A DNA stretch of 64,000 bases from Muricauda sp. MAR_2010_75 (GCF_000745185.1 NZ_JQNJ01000001.1:2131501-2195500), one strand, 5' to 3'; counted from the stretch's first letter, positions 10,101 through 18,653 are shown. The notes: generated by a model not told the origin, from the sequence alone. Program-made: numbers and translations.

Positions 10101-10626
10101 ACTGCCCAAATGGGTCGGAGGTATTACCAATACCGTACGGTACAAGGATTTCAACTTATCCTTTTTGATTGACTTTAAACTAGGAGGTAAGATGATTTCA
10201 GGTACCAACTTTAACGCTGTTAGACACGGTCTTCATAAAATAACCCTTCCTGGAAGAGAAACTGGAGTTGTTGGTGAGGGTGTAAACCAGGCAGGACAAC
10301 CTAATACTGTTGCAACCGAGTCACAAACCTATTGGGAAGTTGTGCGTTCGCAGCAGTTGATTGAACCCATTGTGTACAATTCCGGATACTGGAAATTGAG
10401 ACAAGTTACCCTAGGGTATGATTTCAGGAAATTCATCCCTGAGGATTCTCCTGTGCAAGGGGTGACCTTGAGCTTGATCGCGAACAATGTGGCAATGCTT
10501 AAAAAATGGGTTCCCAATATTGACCCTGATTCCTTTAGCTTCAGTTCCGATAACGTTTCTGGACTGGAATCCACAGGTGTACCGACCACAAGAAGTATCG
10601 GGTTTAACCTTAACGTCAAATTTTAA
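7120..10626 (+). CDS. SusC/RagA TonB-dependent outer-membrane transporter with STN signalling domain
   Basis: A protein of 1168 residues. A signal peptide (about 1-40) is followed by an STN/secretin-TonB domain (LSLDMENVEIAQVFEQIESV to about residue 115). Next come a carboxypeptidase-regulatory-like beta-sandwich (ISGTVTDSNGVPIPGASV), a TonB box region (LNEVVVTALGIKQE), the plug (LQGKVAGVNISS and KVRIRGQSSISGTNNPLIVV) and a beta-barrel ending in an aromatic residue (GFNLNVKF). The STN domain marks it as a transducer that talks to the FecR gene product encoded upstream. With SusD, 10 bp downstream, it would form the TonB-driven import complex. The linked catabolic genes point to a sugar acid or a glycan containing one as the substrate, but the sequence does not name it. 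Confidence 0.96.
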   Translation: MKNYIKSTLPCLTNNLSLTVKLTVLFLIVSFFSTHANSYSQKTKLSLDMENVEIAQVFEQIESVSEFKFFYDNRKVNAHRKVSINVDQKLITEILDKLFQGTNISYLFNKQQIVLKTKNAIDVAPMEASLSPLSESDLQATISGTVTDSNGVPIPGASVVEKGTTNGVAADFDGNYQITVQGSNAVLVVSSIGFARREVTVGGSTSLDIVLQEDTQSLNEVVVTALGIKQETKKLGYSIAQVDAEEVNVNRSSNFMNTLQGKVAGVNISSLSSGPGGSSKVRIRGQSSISGTNNPLIVVNGVPIDNTSFGTSPGSASSEVGTNSGGVYSDGGDGFSSINPDDIESMTILKGATGAALYGSRAKDGVIMITTKSRGRQQGLGVTYNINITDHTPLDFTDYQYEYGQGENGVRPTSANPTSGQWSFGERFQPGMTQVLFDGVEVPYVPVRDRIKKFYRNGTDITHSISISNGSEKGGFNLSLSNLGSKGITPNNEFNRKTVNFGANYDLSDKLSIESHINYSYEKNINPPNVGQQDNTISVALYNMANSMPLDLLNEKKFNADGNEFVYSRFRNRTNPYFTLSEQFNEIRRDRIFGNVLARYEIAPWLIGQVRVGQDYWSRSQQYNGYPTGQASRPSAPAPFFNGTFTQTARRYRETNVDFLLSGNVDVNEDFAVGYNVGGNQMRRRQDLNRVDVTDFVIRDLYTVQNGRVKNPTYALSERGINSLYGAVDLSYKDTYFLSGTARNDWFSTLSEANRSILYPSVSGSVLFSNLLGDSAEWLTLGKFRAAYAEVGSDTDVNPYADALFYDINANFFPGPDGSPKPVAGANTSTLPNPDLRPMRVKETEIGVDLRMFDNRVGLDLAVYRKTTIDQIIPAQISNSSGFISQLINSGESRSDGIEMLLNLTPIRNDDLRWDFNFNASYNKTKVISLLSDEEGESILVGNHIFNGFLYQVVGEEIGQLAGFGYKFDDQGRQVFADDGRPLRSDEIKFYGSALPKWVGGITNTVRYKDFNLSFLIDFKLGGKMISGTNFNAVRHGLHKITLPGRETGVVGEGVNQAGQPNTVATESQTYWEVVRSQQLIEPIVYNSGYWKLRQVTLGYDFRKFIPEDSPVQGVTLSLIANNVAMLKKWVPNIDPDSFSFSSDNVSGLESTGVPTTRSIGFNLNVKF

Positions 10627-10636
10627 ATAAGACATC

Positions 10637-12172
10637 ATGAAAAATATAGGGAATAGAATCATAATTTTTGTAATCCTGATAGGTCTATTGGGATGCGAGA
10701 ATAATTTTGATGAACTCAATACAAATACCGTAGATCCAACCAGTGAAAGTATAGACCCCGTGTTTCTATTGAACAATGCAATAGTTGGGCTTTCCTTTCC
10801 TAGTGGAACCAATATCTATTATGATGAAGCAATTGTTCAACAGATAGTGACCCCAAACTCAGGATTTGTTTCTGGGGCCAACTACAACCAGGACAATAGA
10901 AACAATACAGGTAACCAATGGGATGATTACTATCAAAATGTCATTAAGCACACAAGCGATGTAATCTTTCAGCTCAGTAGTTCAGAGTCTGACCGTTCCA
11001 ACCTGTTACAAATGGCCCGTATTTTAGAAGCCTATGCTTTTATGGTCCTTACCGATGAATATGGAGAAATCCCATATTTTGAGGCTGGTAAAGGCCTGTC
11101 CGAGCAAGTAGTTCTGCCAAAGTACGATCCTCAAGAGCAGATTTATCCAGATTTGATCACAGAGTTGACCGAGGCAAGGGACGCCCTTAGCGGTTCGGCA
11201 CCTGCTGAAACCGGTGAAGCTTTGTATGGGGGTGATTTGGATCAGTGGAGAAAATTGGCCAACTCCCTTTTGGTAAGGGTTGGTATGAGGCTCTCCAATG
11301 TAGATGCCGCCATGGCCCAGCAAGCTGTTCAAAGTGGGTTTAATGGAGGCGTTATGGAGTCCAACGATGATAACTTTGTGATTAGACACGACAATAACTT
11401 TAGTAATCCATATAGTTTTACCTTCAATGGAACAGAGGCCAACAACTTTTATTTGACCGATGTATTTGTGGATTATCTAAGCTCCAATGATGACCCTAGA
11501 CTGGCTTCACTGGCCATTCGATATATAGGTGCAGCTTCTGGACCGGACCAAGTTGTGGAAATTGGATCAAAAGATCCTGCAGATCAGGTTGGAATGCCTA
11601 TGGGGTACGATAACAGTACTATTGGTGCGGTTGCTTCCAATTTGGGATTGGCCAGTTTCTATGACTTTTCCCAATTGGATAGATTCACGTATGGAACACA
11701 GGCTGCCCCAATGTTCCTATGTACTTATGCCCAAACCCAACTGTTGTTGGCTGAAGCAGCAGTAAATGGATGGGTAACCGGTGATGCAGCCGAGTTTTAT
11801 GAGAATGGAATTAGAGGACACATGGAACAGGTAGCGGCCTACGGTGAAAGTGTGGCCATTGCCGGAGCTGATATTGATGCCTATGTAGCGGCCCATCCAT
11901 TTAACATGGCCAGTGCTGTTGAGGATATCAATACCCAATATTGGGTGGCTTCCTTCTTGAATGGACCAGAGCTGTTCGCCAACTTTAGGAGGTCTGGCTA
12001 TCCAGATTTAACCCCTAATCCATACCCAGCTCAGGACATTACTGGTGATTTCATCAATAGGTTAACGTATCCTACCGCAGAAATAGCCGTAAATCAGGCA
12101 AACCTTCAAGAAGCGGTTTCCAGAATGGGACCAGACAACTTGGATACCAAGGTTTGGTGGGATGTAGACTAA
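10637..12172 (+). CDS. SusD/RagB-family surface lipoprotein
   Basis: A 511-residue lipoprotein with signal peptide and lipobox LIGLLGC (Cys20). It belongs to the SusD-like family of the second type: an early NNFDELNTNTVDPTSE segment, TPR-like helices (LLQMARILEAYAFMVLTDEYGEIPY) and the late FLNGPELFANFRRSGYPDL. SusD-like proteins cap the SusC barrel and capture the ligand outside the cell. The gene starts 10 bp after SusC and is followed 31 bp later by a dehydratase-like gene, so receptor and catabolic genes probably share one transcript. No carbohydrate-specific motif can be read. Confidence 0.94.
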   Translation: MKNIGNRIIIFVILIGLLGCENNFDELNTNTVDPTSESIDPVFLLNNAIVGLSFPSGTNIYYDEAIVQQIVTPNSGFVSGANYNQDNRNNTGNQWDDYYQNVIKHTSDVIFQLSSSESDRSNLLQMARILEAYAFMVLTDEYGEIPYFEAGKGLSEQVVLPKYDPQEQIYPDLITELTEARDALSGSAPAETGEALYGGDLDQWRKLANSLLVRVGMRLSNVDAAMAQQAVQSGFNGGVMESNDDNFVIRHDNNFSNPYSFTFNGTEANNFYLTDVFVDYLSSNDDPRLASLAIRYIGAASGPDQVVEIGSKDPADQVGMPMGYDNSTIGAVASNLGLASFYDFSQLDRFTYGTQAAPMFLCTYAQTQLLLAEAAVNGWVTGDAAEFYENGIRGHMEQVAAYGESVAIAGADIDAYVAAHPFNMASAVEDINTQYWVASFLNGPELFANFRRSGYPDLTPNPYPAQDITGDFINRLTYPTAEIAVNQANLQEAVSRMGPDNLDTKVWWDVD

Positions 12173-12203
12173 TAATTAACCATTATAACATAGAACTAAA
12201 AGC

Positions 12204-13703
12204 ATGAAATCAGTATTAAAACAAATCATTGCTAAAAGCAAGAAAGAGGAAAAAGAGTATGGCTTGGCAAGGCAGGCAGAAATTGATAACCCAAAAACAG
12301 CCGACGATAGAAGGAATTTTTTGAAGAAGACGGCTTTGGGGGGTATTGCCATGACCGGTATGATGGGCCTTGGTATTGAAGATACCATTGCCCAGACCAC
12401 CTCTAAGGTGAGCAGGATGTCCGCTCCGTCCGATCTTAAGATCACGGATATGAGATACGCCCTCACCAATGTTATGGGGGGTACGGCCATCATTAAAATT
12501 GAAACCAACCAAGGTATATATGGTCTTGGAGAAGTAAGGGATGCCGCCGACGTGCGGTATGCCCTCTTCCTAAAGAGCCGAATTCTAGGAAAAAACCCTT
12601 GTAACGTTGAAAAGATATTCAAGAGCATCAAGCAGTTTGGTGGACCAGCCCGTCAAGCGGGAGGTGTCTGTGCTGTTGAAATGGCACTATGGGATATCTG
12701 TGGTAAGGCCTATAATGTTCCGGCATGGCAGCTTTTGGGTGGTAGGTATCGTGATATGGTAAGACTTTATGCTGATACACCTCAAGCCAGAAGTCCTGAG
12801 GAACAAAAAAAGTTGATCGAATTTAGAATGAAAACCCAAGGATATACCTGGTTAAAAATGGATGTGGCCATTTCGTCACTTCCACCAGATTCAGGGACCT
12901 TGGTAAATGACAAATTCTGGAGGGATGATAACGGGCGTTTATCCCAGTGGGGCGATGCCAGAAACTATATGTCCTATGGTAACACCGCGCATCCCTTTAC
13001 ACAAATCCAAATTACTGAAAAAGGTTTGGATATGTTGGCACAACGAGTGGCCGAAGTCAGAGATATGGTAGGTTGGGAAGTTCCAATTTCCACCGACCAC
13101 TACGGGCATTTCGATTTAAACAATGGAATTCGATTAGGAAAAGCACTGGATAAATACAGACTGGCTTGGTTGGAAGATATGGTGCCATGGCAATACACAG
13201 AGCAGTGGAGAACCATCTCCGAAGCTTTGGAAACGCCAACCACCACAGGTGAGGATATCCATTTCTTGGAAAACTTTAAGCCTATCATCCATAACAGGTC
13301 GGTAGACATTGTGCATCCTGACTTAGCATCATCCGGAGGCCTTTTGGAAACAAAGAGAATCGGTGATTATGCTGAGGAATTTGGAATAGGAATGGCCATG
13401 CACCAAGCAGGCACACCAGTTTCGTTTATGTCCAACGTACACTGTGCGGCGGCGACCCAGAATTTCTTGGCATTGGAGCACCACTCCGTGGATTTGCCTT
13501 GGTGGGAAGATTTGGTGACTACCGTTGGAGGATTTAAAATGATCGATAAAGGATTTGCCACGGTTCCATTGACCGCCCCAGGTTTGGGTATTGAGTTGAA
13601 TGAGGATGTGGTAAAAGAACATTTAGATCCAAGAGATAAGAGCTTCTTTAAGTCTACGGACGAATGGAACGAACTTAGATCGCACGATAGGACTTATAGT
13701 TAG
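12204..13703 (+). CDS. Enolase-superfamily sugar-acid dehydratase-like protein with twin-arginine signal (paralog 1)
   Basis: A 499-residue mandelate racemase/muconate lactonizing family member. A 35-residue charged extension precedes DRRNFLKK (Arg36-Arg37) and a hydrophobic stretch ALGGIAMTGMMGLG, matching a Tat signal. The barrel shows KMD on strand 2 (WLKMDVAI), metal ligands Asp298, Glu324 (WLEDMVPW) and Glu350 (TTGEDIHF), and the strand-7 base His400 (AMHQAGTPV). At the acid position the usual DxH is replaced: the segment reads D-H-Y-G-H, with Tyr300 where the paralog at 16244 has His. It may dehydrate a different sugar acid or do different chemistry. SusC/SusD neighbours and the export signal suggest periplasmic action. 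Confidence 0.88.
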   Translation: MKSVLKQIIAKSKKEEKEYGLARQAEIDNPKTADDRRNFLKKTALGGIAMTGMMGLGIEDTIAQTTSKVSRMSAPSDLKITDMRYALTNVMGGTAIIKIETNQGIYGLGEVRDAADVRYALFLKSRILGKNPCNVEKIFKSIKQFGGPARQAGGVCAVEMALWDICGKAYNVPAWQLLGGRYRDMVRLYADTPQARSPEEQKKLIEFRMKTQGYTWLKMDVAISSLPPDSGTLVNDKFWRDDNGRLSQWGDARNYMSYGNTAHPFTQIQITEKGLDMLAQRVAEVRDMVGWEVPISTDHYGHFDLNNGIRLGKALDKYRLAWLEDMVPWQYTEQWRTISEALETPTTTGEDIHFLENFKPIIHNRSVDIVHPDLASSGGLLETKRIGDYAEEFGIGMAMHQAGTPVSFMSNVHCAAATQNFLALEHHSVDLPWWEDLVTTVGGFKMIDKGFATVPLTAPGLGIELNEDVVKEHLDPRDKSFFKSTDEWNELRSHDRTYS

Positions 13704-13746
13704 TAGCTCAATAAAAGTTACTTAAGTTGTTTAGTTTTTTTTAAAA

Positions 13747-13784
13747 GTCGGCCTGGGATTATGCTTTGGAGGTCTTGGGCCGAC
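13747..13784 (+). promoter_or_regulatory. GC-rich hairpin between dehydratase 1 and RraA 1
   Basis: GTCGGCC (13747-13753) pairs perfectly with GGCCGAC (13778-13784), and the stem extends inward with G-U pairs. It lies 44 bp after the dehydratase stop and 35 bp before the next start. Only a weak A/T-rich tail follows, so partial termination or mRNA stabilisation of the upstream SusCD segment is more likely than a full stop. Confidence 0.5.
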
Positions 13785-13818
13785 ATTAAAAATTTTGTAA
13801 ACCAATCTAAAATTAGAT

Positions 13819-14772
13819 ATGAAATACATTCAAGTAAAAATGATGGTGTTATTGATCTGCTTAATGGCAACGGTCAATGGTAAAGCTCAAAGGGTCGCTT
13901 CATCACCAGATTATATTAAGGCCCTTACCAGTGAATGGGAAGGTGAGCGCTTTGAAGATGGAAGACCAAGAGTGTCAGATGCCCTTCTACAAAGACTAAA
14001 AAAGATACGAATAGAAGAAGCTTGGGGCTATTTGCGCCAACATGGTTACAACAATCAATACGAGGGAGGTTGGAAGATTATCCACCCTGAGGGAGTTATG
14101 ACAGGTCGTGTGGTAACCGCACAATACGTTCCCCTTAGACCCGACCTAAAAGAATACGTAAAACTCCAGGGTGCCAAAGAAAAACGGGATACCATTGGAG
14201 GCAGTAACTCATGGCCCATAGAAATATTGGTGAATGGCGATGTATATGTGGCCGATGGCTATGGAAGAATCATAGACGGAACACTTATCGGGTCCAACCT
14301 TGGTAATGCCATTTACGCCAATTCCAAGAATGGTGTAGTTTTCGATGGAGGTATTCGCGACCTCGGTGGACTTTTGGAAATAGAAGGATTTAATGGTTGG
14401 TACAGGGATGAAGACCCTTCCTATTTAATGGAACAAATGCTAACCACCATCAATGCACCTATTCGCATTGGTCGCGCTACCGTTTTACCGGGCGATGTGG
14501 TCTTGGCCAACCGTCATGGAACTATCTTCATTCCTTCGCACTTGTTGTCCCAATTGGTAATTTCTTCTGAAGTAGTGGCCTTACGTGATGAATTTGGTTT
14601 CCAAAGACTTCGTGAAAAAACATACACCGCAGGACAAATAGATACGCGCTGGACAGACGAAATCAAAGCTGATTTCTTGAACTGGTTGAAAAACTACCCA
14701 GATGCCAAACTGCCAATGACCAGAAAAGAACTGAACGATTATATCGCGAACAGTAGATATTACCAACCATGA
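13819..14772 (+). CDS. Exported RraA-like (HMG/CHA aldolase-fold) protein, paralog 1
   Basis: A 317-residue protein with a Sec signal peptide (MMVLLICLMATVNGKAQ). After about 60 extra residues comes the RraA/dimethylmenaquinone methyltransferase-like fold. It shows GRVVTAQYVPLRPD, NGDVYVADGYG, GSNLGNAIYANSKNGVVFDG and the Arg-Asp metal/substrate pair in GGIRDLGGL. Characterised relatives are either inhibitors of RNase E or divalent-metal aldolases/decarboxylases for branched keto acids such as 4-hydroxy-4-methyl-2-oxoglutarate. An exported copy cannot be an RNase E regulator, so an enzyme acting on a keto acid is the better guess. It pairs with a second copy at 15292, and both sit between the two dehydratase genes. 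Confidence 0.85.
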   Translation: MKYIQVKMMVLLICLMATVNGKAQRVASSPDYIKALTSEWEGERFEDGRPRVSDALLQRLKKIRIEEAWGYLRQHGYNNQYEGGWKIIHPEGVMTGRVVTAQYVPLRPDLKEYVKLQGAKEKRDTIGGSNSWPIEILVNGDVYVADGYGRIIDGTLIGSNLGNAIYANSKNGVVFDGGIRDLGGLLEIEGFNGWYRDEDPSYLMEQMLTTINAPIRIGRATVLPGDVVLANRHGTIFIPSHLLSQLVISSEVVALRDEFGFQRLREKTYTAGQIDTRWTDEIKADFLNWLKNYPDAKLPMTRKELNDYIANSRYYQP

Positions 14773-15224
14773 TAAATATGAACGTATTTCGGAACATCCT
14801 TGCCGTATTGGTAATTGGCCTCGTTGTTTCCTGCACTTCGCAAGATGCAAATGGAACATTGGACCAACAAGCGGTTCTAGAAGCTTTGGGAGAATTAGAT
14901 CAAGCATTGATCGATAGGGATTCTGAAACCTTATCTTCCATTACGGCATCCAATCTAACCTACGGACATTCCAGCGGAAACATCCAAGATAAGCAAGAAT
15001 TTATTGATGATGTAATGAACGGACCTTTCCGATTTGTTTCCATCACCAATGAAGATCAGAGTGTTACCATTTCTGATAATACAGGGATCGTTCGTCATAT
15101 ACTTTCTGCCGATGCTACCAATGCTGGAAATCCAGCAAAGGTTAGGATTGGAATCATCATGGTGTTTCAGAAAAACGAAAACAACGAAGTGGTTTTATTG
15201 GCTAGACAAGCCTATAAACTCTAA
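14769..15224 (+). CDS. NTF2-like (SnoaL/DUF4440-type) lipoprotein
   Basis: A 151-residue lipoprotein: hydrophobic ILAVLVIGLVVSC with Cys as the lipidated residue, then a single NTF2-like domain (VLEALGELDQALIDRDSETLSSI, ITASNLTYGHSSG and the closing VVLLARQAYKL). The ATG overlaps the stop of RraA 1 in ATGA, which implies translational coupling; an alternative ATG three codons later fits equally well. DUF4440 domains serve as small hydrolases, isomerases or ligand-binding modules, and no catalytic residue can be assigned here. The operon position suggests a periplasmic accessory role in sugar-acid processing. Confidence 0.82.
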   Translation: MINMNVFRNILAVLVIGLVVSCTSQDANGTLDQQAVLEALGELDQALIDRDSETLSSITASNLTYGHSSGNIQDKQEFIDDVMNGPFRFVSITNEDQSVTISDNTGIVRHILSADATNAGNPAKVRIGIIMVFQKNENNEVVLLARQAYKL

Positions 15225-15291
15225 AAAGAAAAGAACTGGATATAGAATTTTAAGGATAATAAACTGGATATAAACTAACTAAATGTAAACT

Positions 15292-16227
15292 ATGTTTAAA
15301 AGAGGAGTATTTGTTATGCTGTTTCTCTTTGGAATGGTGGGACAGGTTCTTGCCCAACAAATATCCAAAGAAGAACTGATTTTCTTAACCCCGGAATGGA
15401 AGGGTGAACGATTTGAGGACGGGAGACCCAAGGTTTCCGATGCTATCTTGGAACGGATGAAATCCGTTAGTATTGAAGAGGCTTGGGCAGTGATGAAAAA
15501 TGCTGGGTACAGGTATCAAATTGCTGAAGACTGGAAGCTCATCAACCCTGATAGCGTTTTGGTAGGGCGTGCGCTAACCGCCACATTCATGCCTGGGCGA
15601 CCTGCAGTTTGGAAAGCCATTGACGATAGAGGAAAAGCCCAAGGTAAACGCGGACAGAATACTTGGCCTGTGGATCTCTTGGTTAAAGGTGATGTATATG
15701 TTGCCAATCAGTTTGGAGCAGACAGAGACGGACCAACCATTGGAGATAATGTGGGGAATGCCATTTATGCAAATTCCGGTAATGGGATAGTATATGATGG
15801 TGCACTTAGAGATGTGGAAGGCCTCATGGAAATAGGCGATTTCACCTCTTTTTATACAAGTTATGACGCATCCCACCATAATCCTCCCGGAGATTTGAAT
15901 ACCATGATCATAGGAATCAACCAACCTACACTGATCAGAAAGGTGACCGTTATGCCAGGGGATGTGGTCTTGGGCAAGTTGGGCGTTGTGGTCTTTATTC
16001 CGCCGCATTTGGCAGAAAAAGTGGTGACCACTTCCGAAATTGTGCGTCTACGCGATATGTTCGGACACCAACGTATTCGAGAAGGAAAATATACTGCGGG
16101 TCAAATTGATACCCGATGGGCGGAAGAGATTGAAAAGGATTTCAGCAAATGGCTCAACGATCATATCGATGAACTTCCTGTGCCAAAAGAACAAATTCAA
16201 GAAATATTAAAAAACAGAACCTGGTAA
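15292..16227 (+). CDS. Exported RraA-like (HMG/CHA aldolase-fold) protein, paralog 2
   Basis: A 311-residue protein with a signal peptide ending in VLAQQ, strongly similar throughout to the copy at 13819. Shared segments include the post-signal EWKGERFEDGRPKVSDAIL, ALTATFMPGRP, KGDVYVANQFGA, GDNVGNAIYANSGNGIVYDG, the Arg-Asp pair GALRDVEGL, and the C-terminal YTAGQIDTRWAEEIEKDF. The two copies differ in the loop after the RD motif (residues ~180-205), a likely substrate-specificity region. The long shared N-terminal extension and C-terminal tail distinguish both from cytoplasmic RraA, which is about half this size. It is probably a divalent-metal lyase/aldolase; the substrate is unknown. Confidence 0.85.
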   Translation: MFKRGVFVMLFLFGMVGQVLAQQISKEELIFLTPEWKGERFEDGRPKVSDAILERMKSVSIEEAWAVMKNAGYRYQIAEDWKLINPDSVLVGRALTATFMPGRPAVWKAIDDRGKAQGKRGQNTWPVDLLVKGDVYVANQFGADRDGPTIGDNVGNAIYANSGNGIVYDGALRDVEGLMEIGDFTSFYTSYDASHHNPPGDLNTMIIGINQPTLIRKVTVMPGDVVLGKLGVVVFIPPHLAEKVVTTSEIVRLRDMFGHQRIREGKYTAGQIDTRWAEEIEKDFSKWLNDHIDELPVPKEQIQEILKNRTW

Positions 16228-16243
16228 TTAAAAACGATACAAA

Positions 16244-17524
16244 GTGAAAAATTCAAGAAGATCATTTATCACAAAATCAGCATTGGCAACTGCCGGTTTG
16301 GGAATGGTGTCCAGCACCTATGGTAATGAATATGTGCAGGCGATGGACAAAAACCCAAAGCTTTCTGCACCCTCAGACTTAAAAATAACCGATGTAAAGT
16401 GCGGTTTCATTCGTAGAGGTAGTGGACTGTTCGTAAAAATACATACCAACCAAGGAATTTATGGATGTGGAGAAGGTGTGGATGCTGTACCAGGCACCTA
16501 TCATTTGGTGAAACGAATGGGCTATTTTTTAAGAGACCAAAGCCCGTTCAATGTGCATAAAATTTTTGAGGATATCCGCAGAGCCGGTCATTTTGGAGGT
16601 GGGCAATCAGGCACCTATGTTGCAGTGCTGTCAGCCATTGAGACGGCATTATGGGATTTGGCGGGTAAAGCGCTGGACTTACCCGTTTATAAACTTTTAG
16701 GAGGCAAATTCCGTGATAAAGTTCGCGTATACTGTGATACGGCCCTTTATCGCGTTCGTTTTCCCTCCCCAGAAGATTTTGCAACGGCGGCCACCGATGC
16801 CATCAAGAACTGGGGGTTTAATGCCTTAAAATTCGATTTGGATTATGCCAGCGATCCCGACAAATACGATCGATATAATTGGACTGCCAGCCCTGGTGAG
16901 ATTTCAAGGATGTATAACCAGCTTGCGGCGGTAAGGGAGGCTGTTGGCCCTAAAATAGACCTATGTGTAGATATGCACGGACGTTACGACCACGTAACCG
17001 CCCAAACGATTGCCAAAAAAGTGGAAGACCTTAACCTAACGTGGTTGGAGGAGCCCATACCCGCTGAGAATTTTGATGCTTTCAAGACTTTATGTGAAGA
17101 AACAAGTACTCCCATTTCGGCAGGCGAAAACGTTTACCTTGGTCATGGCTTCAAGCAATTATTGGACAATGGAGTTGATATTGTTATGCCCGACCTACAA
17201 AAATGTGGTGGGCTTGGCGAAGGCCAGCGTATTGCCAACCTAGCCAACTTGTATTATGTGCCGTTTTCACCCCATATGGTGGCTTCCTTCTTGGGAGCAA
17301 TGGCATGTGCGCACGTTTGTGCCAGTGTGCCTAACTTCCATTTAATGGAATGGCAGTCCTATTTCCATACAGACCCTATGTTCAAGGAAATAGTGACATA
17401 CGACGAGGCCGATTGGGTAAAAGACAGTTTTGTAACGGTATCGGAAAAACCCGGCATTGGTGTGGACATTAATGAAGAAGCGATGAAGAAATATGCTCCA
17501 GAGGGCATACCATTTTTCGAATAA
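16244..17524 (+). CDS. Enolase-superfamily sugar-acid dehydratase, galactonate/mannonate dehydratase-like, with Tat signal (paralog 2)
   Basis: A 426-residue protein starting at GTG (16244), with SRRSFITK (Arg5-Arg6) and a hydrophobic run fitting a twin-arginine signal. The mandelate racemase-type barrel is complete. It has KFD on strand 2, Asp243 and His245 in VDMHGRYD (metal ligand and general acid, the DxH of galactonate- and mannonate-type dehydratases), Glu269 (LEEPIP), Glu295 (SAGENVYL), and the strand-7 His344 (FSPHMVAS) with Asp in VMPDLQKCGG. The expected reaction is syn or anti dehydration of an aldonic acid to the 2-keto-3-deoxy acid, which matches the KDG kinase and KDPG aldolase downstream. 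The exact sugar acid is not determined. Confidence 0.88.
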   Translation: MKNSRRSFITKSALATAGLGMVSSTYGNEYVQAMDKNPKLSAPSDLKITDVKCGFIRRGSGLFVKIHTNQGIYGCGEGVDAVPGTYHLVKRMGYFLRDQSPFNVHKIFEDIRRAGHFGGGQSGTYVAVLSAIETALWDLAGKALDLPVYKLLGGKFRDKVRVYCDTALYRVRFPSPEDFATAATDAIKNWGFNALKFDLDYASDPDKYDRYNWTASPGEISRMYNQLAAVREAVGPKIDLCVDMHGRYDHVTAQTIAKKVEDLNLTWLEEPIPAENFDAFKTLCEETSTPISAGENVYLGHGFKQLLDNGVDIVMPDLQKCGGLGEGQRIANLANLYYVPFSPHMVASFLGAMACAHVCASVPNFHLMEWQSYFHTDPMFKEIVTYDEADWVKDSFVTVSEKPGIGVDINEEAMKKYAPEGIPFFE

Positions 17525-17543
17525 AAATTGAAAAACCAGATTT

Positions 17544-18653
17544 GTGAAGTCAATATATAAATATATTCTTGGGGTGGCAGCAATATTGGCCGTGGCTACA
17601 GCCTATTTTTATTTTACCGGCCAGTATTCCACTTTTGGGATTTTACTCACTTTCTTTTTTCTGGCATTGTCATTTGGGTTTAGGGGGCATCATGTCACAA
17701 AGGGTTTTTCGTTTGCCCTCCTCATTTTTGCAGGGGTGACCATGGCAATGACCTATCCCAAAATGTTTACTAGTCTGGGTGGTTTTGAGTTGAATGCCCT
17801 TATTGTGCCCCTATTACAGATTATAATGTTCGGGATGGGGACCACAATGAGCCTAAAGGATTTTGGGGAAGTGGTTAAAAGTCCAAGAGCAGTATTCATT
17901 GGGTTGGTTTGCCAGTTCACCATAATGCCCTTGGTTGGGGCAACCTTGGTGTTCTTGTTCAAATTTCCACCCGAGATAGCTGCAGGTGTTATTTTAATCG
18001 GTTCTTCGCCTAGCGGTTTGGCCTCTAACGTGATGGCGTATATCGGGAAGGCCAATTTGGCCCTTTCGGTCACCCTGACCACTGTGGCCACACTCTTGGC
18101 ACCTTTTGTGACACCTATTTTAATGAAGACATTTGGCGGTCAATTAATCCCCATTGATCTATGGGGTATGATGTGGAGTATTATCAAAATCACTATTTTA
18201 CCTATTGCAGGCGGACTAATTTTCAACAAACTTTTTCACGGAAAAACAGAATGGGTGGACAAGGCCATGCCATTGGTTTCCATGGGAGGAATCGCCTTGA
18301 TCATCACCATTATTACAGCAGCAGGTCGTGACAACCTGTTGACTATGGGGGCGGTGCTCATTTTGGTGGGACTTATCCATAACATTTGCGGTTACTTCTT
18401 TGGTTATTGGGGATGTAGGATTTTCAGGCTCGATGAGCGTTCGTGCAGAACCATTGCCTTTGAGGTTGGAATGCAAAATGCAGGACTGGCTTCAGGCCTT
18501 GCCAATGAAATGGGCAAGGTGGCCACTGTAGGCTTGGCCCCAGCGGTATTTGGCCCTATGATGAACATCACGGGATCCATATTGGCGTCCCATTGGCACA
18601 AAAATTCACCTAAAGATGAGAAGGCATCAACCTTGGAAACAGCACAAGAATAA
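17544..18653 (+). CDS. Bile acid:sodium symporter family (BASS) transporter
   Basis: A 369-residue inner-membrane protein with about ten membrane segments and a GTG start at 17544, 19 bp after the dehydratase. Typical BASS signatures are LLQIIMFGMGTTMSLKDF, the crossover GSSPSGLASNVMAYIGKANL and EVGMQNAGLASGLA. The family imports organic anions with Na+, including 2-keto acids and pantoate as well as bile acids. It also belongs to the same superfamily as the 2-keto-3-deoxygluconate permease. As the last gene before a strong terminator it is the natural candidate to bring the product of the exported dehydratases into the cell. That role is inferred from context. Confidence 0.9.
   Translation: MKSIYKYILGVAAILAVATAYFYFTGQYSTFGILLTFFFLALSFGFRGHHVTKGFSFALLIFAGVTMAMTYPKMFTSLGGFELNALIVPLLQIIMFGMGTTMSLKDFGEVVKSPRAVFIGLVCQFTIMPLVGATLVFLFKFPPEIAAGVILIGSSPSGLASNVMAYIGKANLALSVTLTTVATLLAPFVTPILMKTFGGQLIPIDLWGMMWSIIKITILPIAGGLIFNKLFHGKTEWVDKAMPLVSMGGIALIITIITAAGRDNLLTMGAVLILVGLIHNICGYFFGYWGCRIFRLDERSCRTIAFEVGMQNAGLASGLANEMGKVATVGLAPAVFGPMMNITGSILASHWHKNSPKDEKASTLETAQE

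Noticed and set aside
12204..18653. Ulvan, alginate or pectin utilisation locus
   Set aside because: No polysaccharide lyase or glycoside hydrolase is present, so a polymer substrate cannot be claimed from this window.
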